DNA of 64,000 nucleotides from JANXXV01 sp038230275 (GCA_038230275.1 JBBRNO010000017.1:12099-76098), one strand, 5' to 3'; shown: positions 53,161 through 62,749, numbered from the stretch's first letter. Translations and numbers: made by a program. The notes: generated by a model from the sequence alone, not told the origin.

Positions 53161-55719
53161 CTACTTCTTCTCCCCCTTCTTCTTTCGAAACTGATCGAAT
53201 AGGTTGTTGAGGCCGTCCTGCACCGGGTCCGCGGCCTTGGCTTCGCCGGACTTGGCGTCGGCGGACTTGGTATCAGCCTGCTTTCCGGTGAAGCTATCGA
53301 CCAGACCCTTGATGCCAGTGGTGAGCGCGCCAGGATTGCCGGCCGTCGGCAAAAGGCCGCGCAGTTTCATGTTGGTGAACTGTTCGGTATCGGGCGTGAA
53401 CTTCGGTTGGGCAAATGTTCCGCTGACCAGCGCCGGCACCACCAGTTCGTTCTTTTGATTAGCGAGGACGGTGGTCAGCAGACCGCCGATCTGGCCCGGG
53501 GCACTCTTCAGCGCAAAATCCTTCCCCAAGATCGTGGTGACGTGAAGCTTGAGCGTCTGGTCCACCAAATTGATGTTGCCTGTACCGGAAAGAGTTCCTT
53601 CGCCCATATCCATGAAAAGATCGTTAGTGGTGGCGAGTCCGTTCTGGATGTTGAGGCTGCCGCTCATTTTCGAGATGTTGGTGCCCCCGTCCTGCTTCTT
53701 GGCGTAACCGAAAAAGCGGCCGATATTGGCGATTTCATTCAGAACAGGCACGCCCGAAAGGCGGCCCTGCCCCATTAAGAGCGAAAGCTTACCGTTGAGG
53801 CTCCTGGCGATATCTTCGTTCGGCTTGCTGGTAAATTGCAGGTCCGCGTTGCCGGAGAGAGCGCCGCTCAGTACGCCCTTCAGAGATGACGTGGCGGAAA
53901 GAAGCTGATTGGCATCCACGTTTGTGAGCTTGGATTTGATGGCGTAGGTAACGGCCGTACCGCGCAGGTCCGCAGTGAGGGAACCACTCTGCTGGCCACC
54001 GAAAACGGTTGCCGATAACGGGTCCAAAACGAGGATGCCCTTGGCCAGTTTGATGGTGGTTTTCACGCTGGTCAACGTAATCTTCCGATCGATAATCTGA
54101 TCGACGCTGAGGGTTCCGTTGGCCGTGATCTTGGTAATAGGAGCGGGGGAGGAATCCTTTTTCGCTTCCTGGCCGCCCCAGTCTTTCTGCAGTTCGGCCA
54201 CATTCAATTGGTCGATATGGGCGTTAAACTGGAGGTCAGGCTGGGAGAAATCGCGCACGGAGAGATCGCCGTCCAGATGCATGGAACCGAGCGCAAGCTG
54301 CAAATGCTCAAGCCCAATGCGATCTTCGGCGAACTTCAGATCCGCAGTGGCCACACTGAGCGTTTTAGGCAGCTTCGGCGAGGTGAGCGAAACATCGCGC
54401 AGAGATCCCGATCCGGAGTAGCGGAATGCCTTCCCGGCCGCGGAGACTTTCAGATCGATATTGACGATGCCGGTGCCGGACAGACCCGCCGGCTTCAGAC
54501 CATAAACACTGGCCATGCGCAGCAACTCTTCCACGCGTGCCCCGCTGGCGGCGAGGCTGGCCTGGACGGTGCGGGACGTGCTCGCATAGTTGTTGACCGT
54601 GGCCTGGGCCGTGAGCCGCGTGGCGCCGGTTTCCAGGGTGAAGGGCCGCGTGGTGAGGACATCGGGCGTAAGCTCGATGGACAGCTCCGAGGCTTGCACG
54701 GGCTCTGCCAGATCCTTGGCGGTGATCTGCGCCTTTGTGGCTTCGATCTTGCCCGCAAGCAGCGGCTTTTCGGTGGTTCCGGTCACTTGGACATCAGCCC
54801 GCAGAATTCCATCGACTTTGAGCCCCGCCGGAAATTCCGCTCCGTATAGGGCAGCGATGCGCGTGAGATCTCCGATCGCAGCGTTGGCGGTTTGGGCGTG
54901 CAGTTGCAGCGCAGCAGGTGTTTTCGCGATGTCGACAGAACCGGCCACGGTGGCCAGCAGCGCGCCGATCCTGGCAGTAAGCGAATTGATGACCAGTGGA
55001 CCATGGGCGGGACGGCGCACGTCAAAATCGACATTGAGAGGATCTTTGTTGCGGTCCGAAATCAGACTGAGAGTGCCTTTGGCCGCCGGGGCACCGGCGA
55101 GGTCGAAGTCAGACTGAATCTTCAGCACGGCCGCCATGGTGTCCAATCGAACACTGCCCGAGAGAGATCCGCGGCGGTTCGCGCCGAGCCCTTTCAGCGT
55201 GGCGTCGATGTGCTCATACACGTCGCGGGCGGCGGCGGCCTTCCGGTCGTCCAGTGCCACTTGGCCGTCTGCTATCTGGAGTTCGTTCAGTGTGAGGCTG
55301 GTGGCGGCGCCAGAACCCTGGCCGCGGGCAGCGGTTTCATAGTTCCAGACGCCAGACGAGTTGCGGATCAGTTCGATGCGCGGCGCCTGCAAGCGAATGG
55401 CGTCCACGCTGACCTGTTTCCGCAGCAGGGGCAGGAATGCTACCCCCACGAAAACCTCTTTCGCCTGCAGGAATGGCTGCGGCGAAGGGAATCCTTCAGG
55501 CTGGCCGATTGAGACGTCCGCCACGCGAATCGCCAAGGGAAACATCTTCAGGTCCATGGCGCCGAGCGATACCGGGCGATTCAAACGTTCCCGCAGTTGG
55601 GATTCGAGCAGCGGGCGGAACTGGTTCACGTCAAGCAGAAATGCCAACGCGCCGGCCACTGCCAGAAGAAGTCCCACGACGATTCCAACGGCGACAACGG
55701 CTTTCTTTGGTGTATTCAT
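53161..55719 (-). CDS. AsmA family protein
   Basis: An 852-residue inner-membrane-anchored protein. One N-terminal helix (about 7-28) is followed by FLLDVNQFRPLLESQLRERLNRPVSLG, the typical AsmA entry, and a long periplasmic beta-rich region. The C-terminal AsmA_2-like part contains NGKLSLLMGQGRLSGVPVLNEIANIG and DLFMDMGEGTLSGTGNINL. The tail is charged and Lys-rich. AsmA/TamB/YhdP-like proteins bridge the periplasm and are implicated in phospholipid transport to the outer membrane. The gene is followed by the monohaem gene 36 bases away and preceded by the DUF4197 gene 24 bases upstream, all on the - strand. Confidence 0.93.
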   Translation of the reverse strand: MNTPKKAVVAVGIVVGLLLAVAGALAFLLDVNQFRPLLESQLRERLNRPVSLGAMDLKMFPLAIRVADVSIGQPEGFPSPQPFLQAKEVFVGVAFLPLLRKQVSVDAIRLQAPRIELIRNSSGVWNYETAARGQGSGAATSLTLNELQIADGQVALDDRKAAAARDVYEHIDATLKGLGANRRGSLSGSVRLDTMAAVLKIQSDFDLAGAPAAKGTLSLISDRNKDPLNVDFDVRRPAHGPLVINSLTARIGALLATVAGSVDIAKTPAALQLHAQTANAAIGDLTRIAALYGAEFPAGLKVDGILRADVQVTGTTEKPLLAGKIEATKAQITAKDLAEPVQASELSIELTPDVLTTRPFTLETGATRLTAQATVNNYASTSRTVQASLAASGARVEELLRMASVYGLKPAGLSGTGIVNIDLKVSAAGKAFRYSGSGSLRDVSLTSPKLPKTLSVATADLKFAEDRIGLEHLQLALGSMHLDGDLSVRDFSQPDLQFNAHIDQLNVAELQKDWGGQEAKKDSSPAPITKITANGTLSVDQIIDRKITLTSVKTTIKLAKGILVLDPLSATVFGGQQSGSLTADLRGTAVTYAIKSKLTNVDANQLLSATSSLKGVLSGALSGNADLQFTSKPNEDIARSLNGKLSLLMGQGRLSGVPVLNEIANIGRFFGYAKKQDGGTNISKMSGSLNIQNGLATTNDLFMDMGEGTLSGTGNINLVDQTLKLHVTTILGKDFALKSAPGQIGGLLTTVLANQKNELVVPALVSGTFAQPKFTPDTEQFTNMKLRGLLPTAGNPGALTTGIKGLVDSFTGKQADTKSADAKSGEAKAADPVQDGLNNLFDQFRKKKGEKK

Positions 55720-55743
55720 GAAGAATTGAGTTCCCGGGTGCGC

Positions 55744-56454
55744 TTAATGTTTGCCGAATACTTCTTTGAGCAGTGGCGTAATGCGCGCCGCCGGATCGGT
55801 GCGGATTTTCTTCTCTTCCTGGCTCAGCATATAGAACAATCCGTCCAGGGTCTTGCCCACTACGTAGCCGGTGATGTCGAAACTCTGGCTAAGGCCGAAC
55901 GGCAGCGAGGAAAGTCCACCGGTAAGCTGCTGGTATTGTTTCACTACGCCGGTTTCGGCCATCGCCGATTCCACGGTCGGCTTAAAGGAGGCCGTGAGCC
56001 GTTCCGAAGTCTTCGTCTTGAAGTAGTCCGTGGCGGAGGTGTTCCCGCCGGCCAAGATCTTGCGGGCATCCTCGAAGGTGACATGCATCACGGCATCCTT
56101 AAAAATGCCGCGTGCAGCCGGAGCGGCCTTTTCGGCGGCGCGGTTCATGCTGAGCTCGAATTCGTCGAGTTTGGCGCCCATACCCGCCATCCGCAATCCC
56201 TTTTCCATGGTCCGCAGTTTAGCGGGCAGCAGAATCTTGATGGCTTCGTTCTTGAAGAATCCATCGGTGGTTCCGGTCAGGTCTACCGCGCGGTCGGTGC
56301 CGATGCGCAGGGCTTCCTGCAACCCCGAGGCACTCTTTGAATCGCTGGGACCTCTGTTTCGATTTGTGAGGCCACCGAGAATCTTATCGAACTGTGCGTT
56401 AGCCGGTAGAGCCAGCAAAACCGCCAGCACGGAGACGCTAAGCTGATGTGACAT
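55744..56454 (-). CDS. DUF4197 domain-containing secreted protein
   Basis: A 236-residue protein with signal peptide (residues 1-20, ending ANA) and the DUF4197 pattern: GLQEALRIGTDRAVDLTG, FKNEAIKILLPAKLR, FKDAVMHVTFEDARKILAGG and ATDYFKTKTSERL. The family is widespread in the periplasm of Gram-negative bacteria and has no assigned function. The likely transcription order on the - strand is DUF4197, AsmA-like, monohaem, beta-propeller, with gaps under 40 bases. Confidence 0.93.
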   Translation of the reverse strand: MSHQLSVSVLAVLLALPANAQFDKILGGLTNRNRGPSDSKSASGLQEALRIGTDRAVDLTGTTDGFFKNEAIKILLPAKLRTMEKGLRMAGMGAKLDEFELSMNRAAEKAAPAARGIFKDAVMHVTFEDARKILAGGNTSATDYFKTKTSERLTASFKPTVESAMAETGVVKQYQQLTGGLSSLPFGLSQSFDITGYVVGKTLDGLFYMLSQEEKKIRTDPAARITPLLKEVFGKH

Positions 56455-56844
56455 AACAACCTCATGCTAGCAACTTTGATGCCGTGGCGGTCTGGTTGCC
56501 TGGTACTCTTGTGCCGGGCCAGCGGAAGATTCGCAGGCGCCGCACGGAGCGGCTGCGCGACGGCATATGTGCGATACCGCCGGGCCAGTTCCACCGCGGC
56601 ATCTTAGAGCGAGTCTGGCAGCTTTACCCGCCGTGGCCGCGTGGGGCGAAATTCATCAAACTGGCGCTGCAACTACGCGATTGGCTCGGGAATGGTCTCT
56701 TTTCGGTTCATTTGCAGTCGCCTCCCCGGCGACTGCTTGAACCTACCTGCGACGCCTATATTTCGTCACGCATGCTTGCCGAAAGGACACGGAGCAGTGA
56801 TGGCCCCCACGAAATTTTCGGATGACGCTCATGCACAACGTCCG

Positions 56845-57168
56845 CTACCGCTTGACGGGGAGACTCCAACGAAGGCCCCCGGCGTATGTCGGCTTGTAGT
56901 ACTCACGCTGATTCACCCAGATTGGGCTGCCATTGTAGAATCCGAATACCTCGTTGGTCAGATTTAAGCCGTAGACGATCGCTGTGAAACCCATCGGTAA
57001 CCGGATGCTGGCTTGCGCATCCACCTGCAGATGCGCGTACAGGTAGAGATCGCCGTTTGGACCCGTCTTGCCGAGATCGGCGCCATCGGTATAGTTATAG
57101 AAGAATATATTCGCCGAATTGTACGAAAGTCCAACGCGGAGTGAAACTCGTCCCCGGGTCAGGCGCGG
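56845..57168 (-). pseudogene. C-terminal remnant of a TonB-dependent receptor
   Basis: The - strand reads an open frame of 107 codons with no start: GRVSLRVGLSYNSANIFFYN, then YAHLQVDAQASIRLPMGF, GLNLTNEVFGFYNGSP and a terminal GGLRWSLPVKR before the stop. This is the barrel end of an Oar-type receptor. An in-frame TAA at 57169-57171 and the neighbouring WG-repeat piece show that the rest is gone. Confidence 0.75.
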
Positions 57169-57176
57169 TTATCCTT

Positions 57177-57521
57177 GCACCAGGTTTCGGGGCGGGAGCC
57201 CACTTTGCCGAAGGCCTCGCTCCAGTCAAGATCGGGGATCTCTTCGGCTACATCGATTCCTTGGGCCAGGTCGCGATCAAACCGCAATTCGACGAGGCAC
57301 TATTCTTCTACAAGGGAATCGTTCCAGTGGGAAAAGGCCAACTGTGGGGTTGTATTCGCCGCAAGGGTGAGTTCGCGATTCCTCCTCGATCTGATTCGGC
57401 CCGAAGTTCTCAGGACGAAGTCGCGCGGGTGAAGCTCAACGGTAAGTGCGGATATTTTGACCTGACCGGGGCGTTCATGTTCGAGCCGAAATTCGACGAT
57501 ACGTACAGCCAGACGGGCTGA
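57177..57521 (+). pseudogene. WG-repeat protein fragment
   Basis: The + strand reads about 110 codons of WG-repeat protein: HFAEGLAPVKIGDLFGYID, VAIKPQFDEALFFY, GKCGYFDLTGAFMFEPKFDD. Each unit is the usual 'pattern-GYID-xG-xPxFD' beta-hairpin, but the first repeat lacks an N-terminal signal or start, and an in-frame ATG upstream (57057) lies in the receptor remnant. Truncated on the 5' side by the junction with that remnant. Confidence 0.65.
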
Positions 57522-57558
57522 ACGTCACATCCCCAGTACAACCAACAAAAAGGACACC

Positions 57559-57777
57559 ATGACTCAAGGAACGTTCCCTGAGATCCAAGCCGCGACCGAT
57601 GCCCGACAGGTGCGGATCGCAATCACCGAAGCGGAGATCGATAACGGTTTCATGCCCCGGACTTACATGAGTTCTACGCATCACCTGAAAGTTAGCCGAC
57701 TCTGGGCCGACCGCCTTCAGCTTCGGCCGAACGTGCCTACACGAAAGGTTGTCTCTCCAGAATTGATGGCAAAGTGA
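57559..57777 (+). CDS. Hypothetical small protein, uncertain
   Basis: A 72-codon frame with AAGGA 5 bases before the ATG. The product is soluble, without motifs that I recognise. Its TGA overlaps a GTG (57774) in frame with the following phosphodiesterase, which would be a coupled start. It could be a short gene or the tail end of decayed DNA from the preceding fragment. Confidence 0.3.
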   Translation: MTQGTFPEIQAATDARQVRIAITEAEIDNGFMPRTYMSSTHHLKVSRLWADRLQLRPNVPTRKVVSPELMAK

Positions 57778-57824
57778 AACGCAATGTTCACGAGATTTCT
57801 ACATTCAGCCGTTATGATAATTCG

Positions 57825-59732
57825 ATGAAACTTTCTCCACAAATCGCGAAGGTGGTCCACGTCGCCATGGCTGGTGTGCTTCTCGCCACCGCGTACCAAC
57901 CCAGACTACTTGCGCAGAATGCTGTTCCGGCATTTAGCGGACCGATTCAACGTGTCTTGCTCATAAGCGTCGACGGGATGCACGCTTTGGATTATCTCAA
58001 CTGCGCCGCCGGCATCGGAGGAACTCCCGGGACGCCAACCTGTCCGAATCTGGTTTCGTTGGCCAAAACCGGCGTCAACTACGTTCGTGCTTCAGCCGCC
58101 CAGCCCTCCGACTCTTTTCCGGGCTTGGCTGCACTCATCACGGGTGCGTCCGCCCGTAACTCCGGTTTCTTTTATGACGTCGCCTATGACCGGGCGCTGT
58201 CTCCTCCCGCTCAAACCACGCCCTCCGGCGTCCCAGGCGGTGCCAACCTTTGTCCCAGTGTAGTCGGAACGCAGGTCGCGTTCGACGAGTCCATCGACAT
58301 CGACTCCAGCAAGATTGACGGCGGCGGTGGAATCAATCCCGCCTATCTGCCGCGCGACCCAAAGAACAACTGCGCCCCAGTCTATCCGCACTCGTTCCTG
58401 CGCCAGAACACTTTCTTCGAAGTAGTGAAGGCTGCCGGCGGCTACACCGCATGGTCCGACAAACACCCTGCTTATGACTATGTTCAGGGTCCAAGCGGCA
58501 AGGGCGTGGACGACCTGGCCAGCCCCGAAGTCGACTCGACCGTGATCGCGCTTCCTAACGTCCCCGGATGCACCTCGATTGCCGATCCCACAGCCAGCCT
58601 CAGCGCCTGGACCGGCAGCTTCTCCAACATCCGCTGCTACGATTCGATCAAAGTGCAGACCATCCTGAACTGGATCGACGGCCTGAAGAGCGACGGCAAG
58701 ACTCCCGCTCGCGTCCCAAATGCCTTCGGCATGAATTTCCAGGCTGTCAGTGTCGGTCAGAAGCTAAACCAGAAATCGAATAAGACCGTTGGTGGCTACC
58801 TCGACCCGAAGGGCACGCCTTCCCCCGCTCTGCTCCAGCAAATTCAGTTTGTCGACGCCTCGATCGGCAGATTCGTGGCGGAACTCAAAAAGCAGGGCCT
58901 GTTGCAATCGACGCTGATCATCATTAGCGCCAAGCACGGTCAGTCGCCGATCGACCCCGCCGCGCTGAACCGCATCCCGGCTGACAGCCCGAACATGATG
59001 GCCCCCAGTGATGTTCTCGGTGACCTGGTTGGCAACGCCTCGGAAGACGACGTTTCACTGATCTGGCTCAAGGACCAAAGCCAAACCGAGAATGCTGTTC
59101 AGATGCTCTCCAAGCAATTGAAGAACATCGGTGGCGGCGAAATCTTCTACGGAAACTCGCTCACCACCTGGTTCAACTCGCCGGCCACTGACTCCCGCAC
59201 GCCGGACATCCTGGTCCTGCCGAACGTTGGCACGGTGTACACGGGCGGCACCAAGAAAATCTCGGAGCACGGTGGTTTCGCCAACGACGACATCAACGTC
59301 ATCATGCTGGTGTCGAATCCGGCGATTCCCGCCGGCACCTGGTCAGCCCCCGTCCGCACTACCCAAGTCGCCCAGACGATCGTCGCATCGCTCGGATTGA
59401 ACCCGATGACGCTGCAATCCTCTACGACGGAAGGTACCCAACCGCTTCCTGGCTTCGCGCTTGCCGGCTCGCCCATCGTGTCGATCCAGAAGGTATCGGA
59501 TGTGTCGACGAATCTGGTTGTGCTCGACGCTTCGAAGTCGGTCGACCCGTTCGGCTCGCCCCTGTCGTTCACCTGGACGAATCCGACCAACAACGCCGCG
59601 ATCTCCGGAGGCAATACTGCGACTCCTCAAGTCCAGTTAGGGGGCGGACGCGGTCAGTACCAGTTCAATGTAACCGCAACAAACTCGACAGGCCTGTCCA
59701 CGACTGGTTCAGTCACGTTTAACTACCGCTAA
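57825..59732 (+). CDS. Secreted alkaline-phosphatase-family phosphodiesterase with C-terminal Ig-like domain
   Basis: With the ATG at 57825 the precursor has 635 residues. The signal peptide (1-30, ending LLAQ) is followed by LISVDGMH with metal ligand Asp50 and by QPSDSFPGLAALITG with the probable nucleophile Ser97, where many relatives have Thr. ISAKHGQSP and SEHGGFANDDINVIML hold further metal ligands. The last 90 residues resemble a PKD/Ig-like module (LVVLDASKSVDPFGSPLSFTW). It is expected to hydrolyse nucleotide or phospho-diester bonds outside the cell. A GTG at 57774 would give a longer N terminus and is coupled to the preceding small frame; I consider it less likely. Confidence 0.88.
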   Translation: MKLSPQIAKVVHVAMAGVLLATAYQPRLLAQNAVPAFSGPIQRVLLISVDGMHALDYLNCAAGIGGTPGTPTCPNLVSLAKTGVNYVRASAAQPSDSFPGLAALITGASARNSGFFYDVAYDRALSPPAQTTPSGVPGGANLCPSVVGTQVAFDESIDIDSSKIDGGGGINPAYLPRDPKNNCAPVYPHSFLRQNTFFEVVKAAGGYTAWSDKHPAYDYVQGPSGKGVDDLASPEVDSTVIALPNVPGCTSIADPTASLSAWTGSFSNIRCYDSIKVQTILNWIDGLKSDGKTPARVPNAFGMNFQAVSVGQKLNQKSNKTVGGYLDPKGTPSPALLQQIQFVDASIGRFVAELKKQGLLQSTLIIISAKHGQSPIDPAALNRIPADSPNMMAPSDVLGDLVGNASEDDVSLIWLKDQSQTENAVQMLSKQLKNIGGGEIFYGNSLTTWFNSPATDSRTPDILVLPNVGTVYTGGTKKISEHGGFANDDINVIMLVSNPAIPAGTWSAPVRTTQVAQTIVASLGLNPMTLQSSTTEGTQPLPGFALAGSPIVSIQKVSDVSTNLVVLDASKSVDPFGSPLSFTWTNPTNNAAISGGNTATPQVQLGGGRGQYQFNVTATNSTGLSTTGSVTFNYR

Positions 59733-59760
59733 CTCAAGAGCATATTCTGCCGCAGACCCT

Positions 59761-59797
59761 GGCCAGGCCCTCTTTTCGAGGGTCTGGCCTCTTTATT
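59761..59797 (+). terminator. Rho-independent terminator after the phosphodiesterase gene
   Basis: A 12-bp stem (GGCCAGGCCCTC at 59761-59772, GAGGGTCTGGCC at 59778-59789, one G-T wobble) with a 5-base loop is followed by a T-rich stretch. Confidence 0.85.
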
Positions 59798-59900
59798 TCC
59801 CCTCCCTCAACAAAGCAACGGCGCATCCTATGGCCTTCAAGACCGGACGACCCCGCACCTTTCCTCCGCTTTCAAACCGCACCAATTACCCCGATGGCGC

Positions 59901-60044
59901 CGGGGATCGCAATCGGGCCGTATCGGACTGGGACTGACCATTGTTCACCGGGCGGTGGAGTTGCCTGGTGGAAGTATGGGGCCGCGCAATCATGCCCAGG
60001 GCGAGTTGGAGTTGGAGATGCAACTGCCCGCGCCTGCAGGGTAG
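59901..60044 (+). pseudogene. Histidine kinase C-terminal remnant
   Basis: One + frame without any start codon reads IGLGLTIVHRAVELPGG, then PRNHAQGELELEMQLPAPAG before a TAG at 60042. This is the final part of a HATPase domain (G2 box to the end). The kinase body is absent, as upstream sequence in this frame loses resemblance. It lies just before the PQQ dehydrogenase gene. Confidence 0.65.
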
Positions 60045-60092
60045 TACAGACTCGGATGTTGCCTGACACGTCAGTTCAGATAACATCGATAC

Positions 60093-62369
60093 ATGCGTCC
60101 CCTGCTCCCCGTCCTCTTAGTTTCATTGGCCGCCGCCAATGCTCAGGAATTTGCCTCGCGGTGCGCCCCTTGCCACGGTTCGGACGGGACGGGCGGTGAG
60201 CGAGGCCCGAATATCGTCGATGGCCGGCGATCCCGCACGCAGTCGAAACAGGCCTTGCGCGACGTGATCCATAATGGTCTCCCCGAATCCGGTATGCCCG
60301 CTTTTCCCCTGCCGGAGGCGACGCTGAGTTCCATCGTCGATTACGTTATCGGTCTGCGTTCGCCGGCAGCCGATCAGAAATTGCCGGGCGATGCGGAAGC
60401 GGGCAAGCGATTCTTCGCCGGGAAAGGCAGGTGCTCCGGCTGCCATATGATTCGCGGCGCGGGCGGGGTGCTGGGACCCGATCTTTCGGACCTGGGCGGG
60501 TCCCGTAGGCTGGCTTTCATCACCCAGTCCCTGCGCGATCCAGGCGCAATCGTGGCGCCCGGCTACACACTGGTGACCGCGTATCTGAAGAATGGCAAGA
60601 CGCTGCGAGGCCTGGCTAAGAATGAGAGCGATTACGACCTGCAGATGCACGCGCTGGACGGCTCGCTGCAACTGCTTTCCAAGCGCGACGTCACCAGCGT
60701 GGTACACGAGTCTAAATCGCTGATGCCTGCTGTGAACGGGTCCCCCGAAGAGGTGCGGGATCTGACCGCCTACCTGGCGAGCCAGCGCCTGGACGGCGTT
60801 CCGTTTACCGCCACGCCCGATCCTAAGCTCGACGCCGGCGTATCCGCCGCTGAACTGGCTAGTCCGAAACCCGGAAACTGGCCCAGCTACCACGGGCGGT
60901 TGAGTGGCAACCGGCACAGTCCGCTGCGCGGCATCAACACCGCCAACGTGACCGGCCTGGCGCCGAAGTGGTATTTCCCCATTGGCAACGCGCGCCGGCT
61001 GGAATTAACGCCGGTGGTGGTGGACGGCGTGATGTACGTCACCACCGCCAATGAAGTGTTCGCGCTGGACGCGCGCAACGGACGCCAAATCTGGCACTAT
61101 GCACGCCCGCTGACCAAGGGCGTGATCGGCGACGCGGGCGGCGCTATCAATCGCGGCGTGGCCGTGCTGGGCGAGCGCGTATTCCTGGCCACCGACGACG
61201 CGCACGTAATCGCACTCCACCGCGCGAATGGCAACCTGCTGTGGGACGCCCAAATGGCCGATTTCCGCCAGCACTACGGCGCCACTTCCGCCCCGCTGGT
61301 GGCGGGCGATCTGGTGCTCTCCGGCACTTCCGGGGGCGACGAAGGCGCGCGGGGGTTCATTGATGCATTCAAGGCGTCAACCGGAGAACACGTCTGGCGA
61401 TTCTGGACCATGCCCAAGCCCGGAGAGCCGCTCTCGGAAACCTGGGTGGGGCGAGCTATCGAGCACGGCTGCGCCACGGCCTGGCTCACCGGCACTTTCG
61501 ACCCCGCGGCAAATCTGATCTACTGGCCCACCGGCAATCCCTGCCCCGACTACAACGGAGATGAACGCAAGGGCGACAATCTCTACTCCAGTTCGGTGGT
61601 CGCCCTAGAGCCCGCCACCGGGAAGCTGCGCTGGTATTACCAGTTCACCCCGCACGACCTGCACGACTGGGACGCAGCCCAAACTCCGATGCTGGTGGAC
61701 ACCGAGTTCGGCGGCAGGCCGCGGAAACTGCTGCTGCAAGGGAATCGCAACGGGTTCTTCTATGTGCTGGACCGGCTGACTGGAGAGTTCCTGCTGGGGC
61801 AGCCCTTCGTGAAGAAAATGAATTGGGCGAGTGGCATTGGCGCCGATGGCCGTCCGAAGGTTTTGCAAGCGGCCGAGCCTACCGTGCAAGGCACCAAGGC
61901 GTGCCCGGCGGTGGAGGGCGCCACGAACTGGATGTCTACCGCATTCAATCCGGACACCGGTTTGTTTTACTTGATGGCGCTGGAGAGTTGCAACATCTAT
62001 ACGAAGTCTTCGGCGTGGTGGGAGCCCGGCCAGTCCTTCTATGGCGGAGGCACACGGCGCGTGCCTGGAGAGGCGGGCCAGAAGTTTCTACGCGCGTTGG
62101 ACGTGAAAACCGGGAAAATCGTGTGGGAGGTGCCACAGGTGGGCGCGGCCGACAGTTGGGGCGGAGTGCTATCCACTGCAGGGGGCGTGGTGTTCTTCGG
62201 AGATGACAGCGGCGCGCTGGCGGCAGTGAACGCAAAGGACGGCACGCCACTCTGGCATTTCCATACCAACGAAAACTGGAAAGCGTCGCCGATGACCTAC
62301 GCGGTGGACGGGAAACAGTTCGTGGCGGTGGCTGCCGGCGGCAATATTATCGCCTTCGGCTTACCGTGA
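60093..62369 (+). CDS. PQQ-dependent dehydrogenase with two N-terminal c-type haem sites
   Basis: A 758-residue periplasmic enzyme. After a signal peptide (about 1-17) come two cytochrome c segments (CAPCH at about 24-28 and CSGCH at about 115-119). A quinoprotein propeller with W-motif repeats then begins at NWPSYHGRLSGNRHSPL. The arrangement puts the electron acceptor on the N-terminal side, whereas classical quinohaemoprotein alcohol dehydrogenases carry the haem at the C terminus. It would oxidise an alcohol, aldehyde or sugar and pass electrons via the haems to the respiratory chain. No PQQ synthesis genes are nearby. Substrate unknown. Confidence 0.9.
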   Translation: MRPLLPVLLVSLAAANAQEFASRCAPCHGSDGTGGERGPNIVDGRRSRTQSKQALRDVIHNGLPESGMPAFPLPEATLSSIVDYVIGLRSPAADQKLPGDAEAGKRFFAGKGRCSGCHMIRGAGGVLGPDLSDLGGSRRLAFITQSLRDPGAIVAPGYTLVTAYLKNGKTLRGLAKNESDYDLQMHALDGSLQLLSKRDVTSVVHESKSLMPAVNGSPEEVRDLTAYLASQRLDGVPFTATPDPKLDAGVSAAELASPKPGNWPSYHGRLSGNRHSPLRGINTANVTGLAPKWYFPIGNARRLELTPVVVDGVMYVTTANEVFALDARNGRQIWHYARPLTKGVIGDAGGAINRGVAVLGERVFLATDDAHVIALHRANGNLLWDAQMADFRQHYGATSAPLVAGDLVLSGTSGGDEGARGFIDAFKASTGEHVWRFWTMPKPGEPLSETWVGRAIEHGCATAWLTGTFDPAANLIYWPTGNPCPDYNGDERKGDNLYSSSVVALEPATGKLRWYYQFTPHDLHDWDAAQTPMLVDTEFGGRPRKLLLQGNRNGFFYVLDRLTGEFLLGQPFVKKMNWASGIGADGRPKVLQAAEPTVQGTKACPAVEGATNWMSTAFNPDTGLFYLMALESCNIYTKSSAWWEPGQSFYGGGTRRVPGEAGQKFLRALDVKTGKIVWEVPQVGAADSWGGVLSTAGGVVFFGDDSGALAAVNAKDGTPLWHFHTNENWKASPMTYAVDGKQFVAVAAGGNIIAFGLP

Positions 62370-62378
62370 TGCGGGGGC

Positions 62379-62558
62379 CTATCTGAAGGTGTAGCCTTTG
62401 CACGTGCTGCGAGGACTTACGATTTCGAGCGAACCACCGGCGTCCCGGCGGGGAAGCGCGGGTGCGGCCTCTTCCATGCGAAATTCGCTTGGGAATTCGT
62501 TCAAATACGCGGCCACCAGGGCGGCGAAGGCGATAGTCGTAGCAGACAAGGGTTTCAA
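62379..62558 (-). CDS. Small hypothetical protein, uncertain
   Basis: A - strand frame of 59 codons with a TTG start at 62558 and GAGG 8 bases upstream: KPLSATTIAFAALVAAYLNEF, then a soluble segment ending KGYTFR. One hydrophobic helix (about 6-20) could be a signal or anchor. It is out of any known family and lies downstream of the skp terminator. Convergent with the PQQ dehydrogenase gene, whose stop is 10 bases away. Confidence 0.3.
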   Translation of the reverse strand: MKPLSATTIAFAALVAAYLNEFPSEFRMEEAAPALPRRDAGGSLEIVSPRSTCKGYTFR

Positions 62559-62687
62559 TGCAAGAGCCTCACACTTACAGACGCGCAAAAAGCAGGGCGG
62601 ATTCGGTCATTTGGAGACTATTTTTTTGAACGGCCGCGGAAGCGACCTCCGAAGACCGGGGAAAGGTGGGGTAAATTACGGAGTACC

Positions 62688-62729
62688 GAAAAAAGTTCGC
62701 GCTCCCGGGCAGATGCCGTCAGGAGCGCG
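62688..62729 (-). terminator. Rho-independent terminator of the bamA-skp pair
   Basis: Read on the - strand, the stem CGCGCTCC/GGAGCGCG (62722-62729 with 62698-62705) with internal CGG/CCG pairing is followed by a T-run (A-run at 62689-62694 on the + strand). It lies 20 bases after the skp stop codon. Confidence 0.8.
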
Positions 62730-62749
62730 ATCGAGGGAAAGCCGCCAGA

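Noticed and set aside
56484..56825. 113-codon + strand frame upstream of the DUF4197 gene
   Set aside because: One stretch looks protein-like, but no family is recognised, no ribosome site is present, and the area holds decayed DNA.
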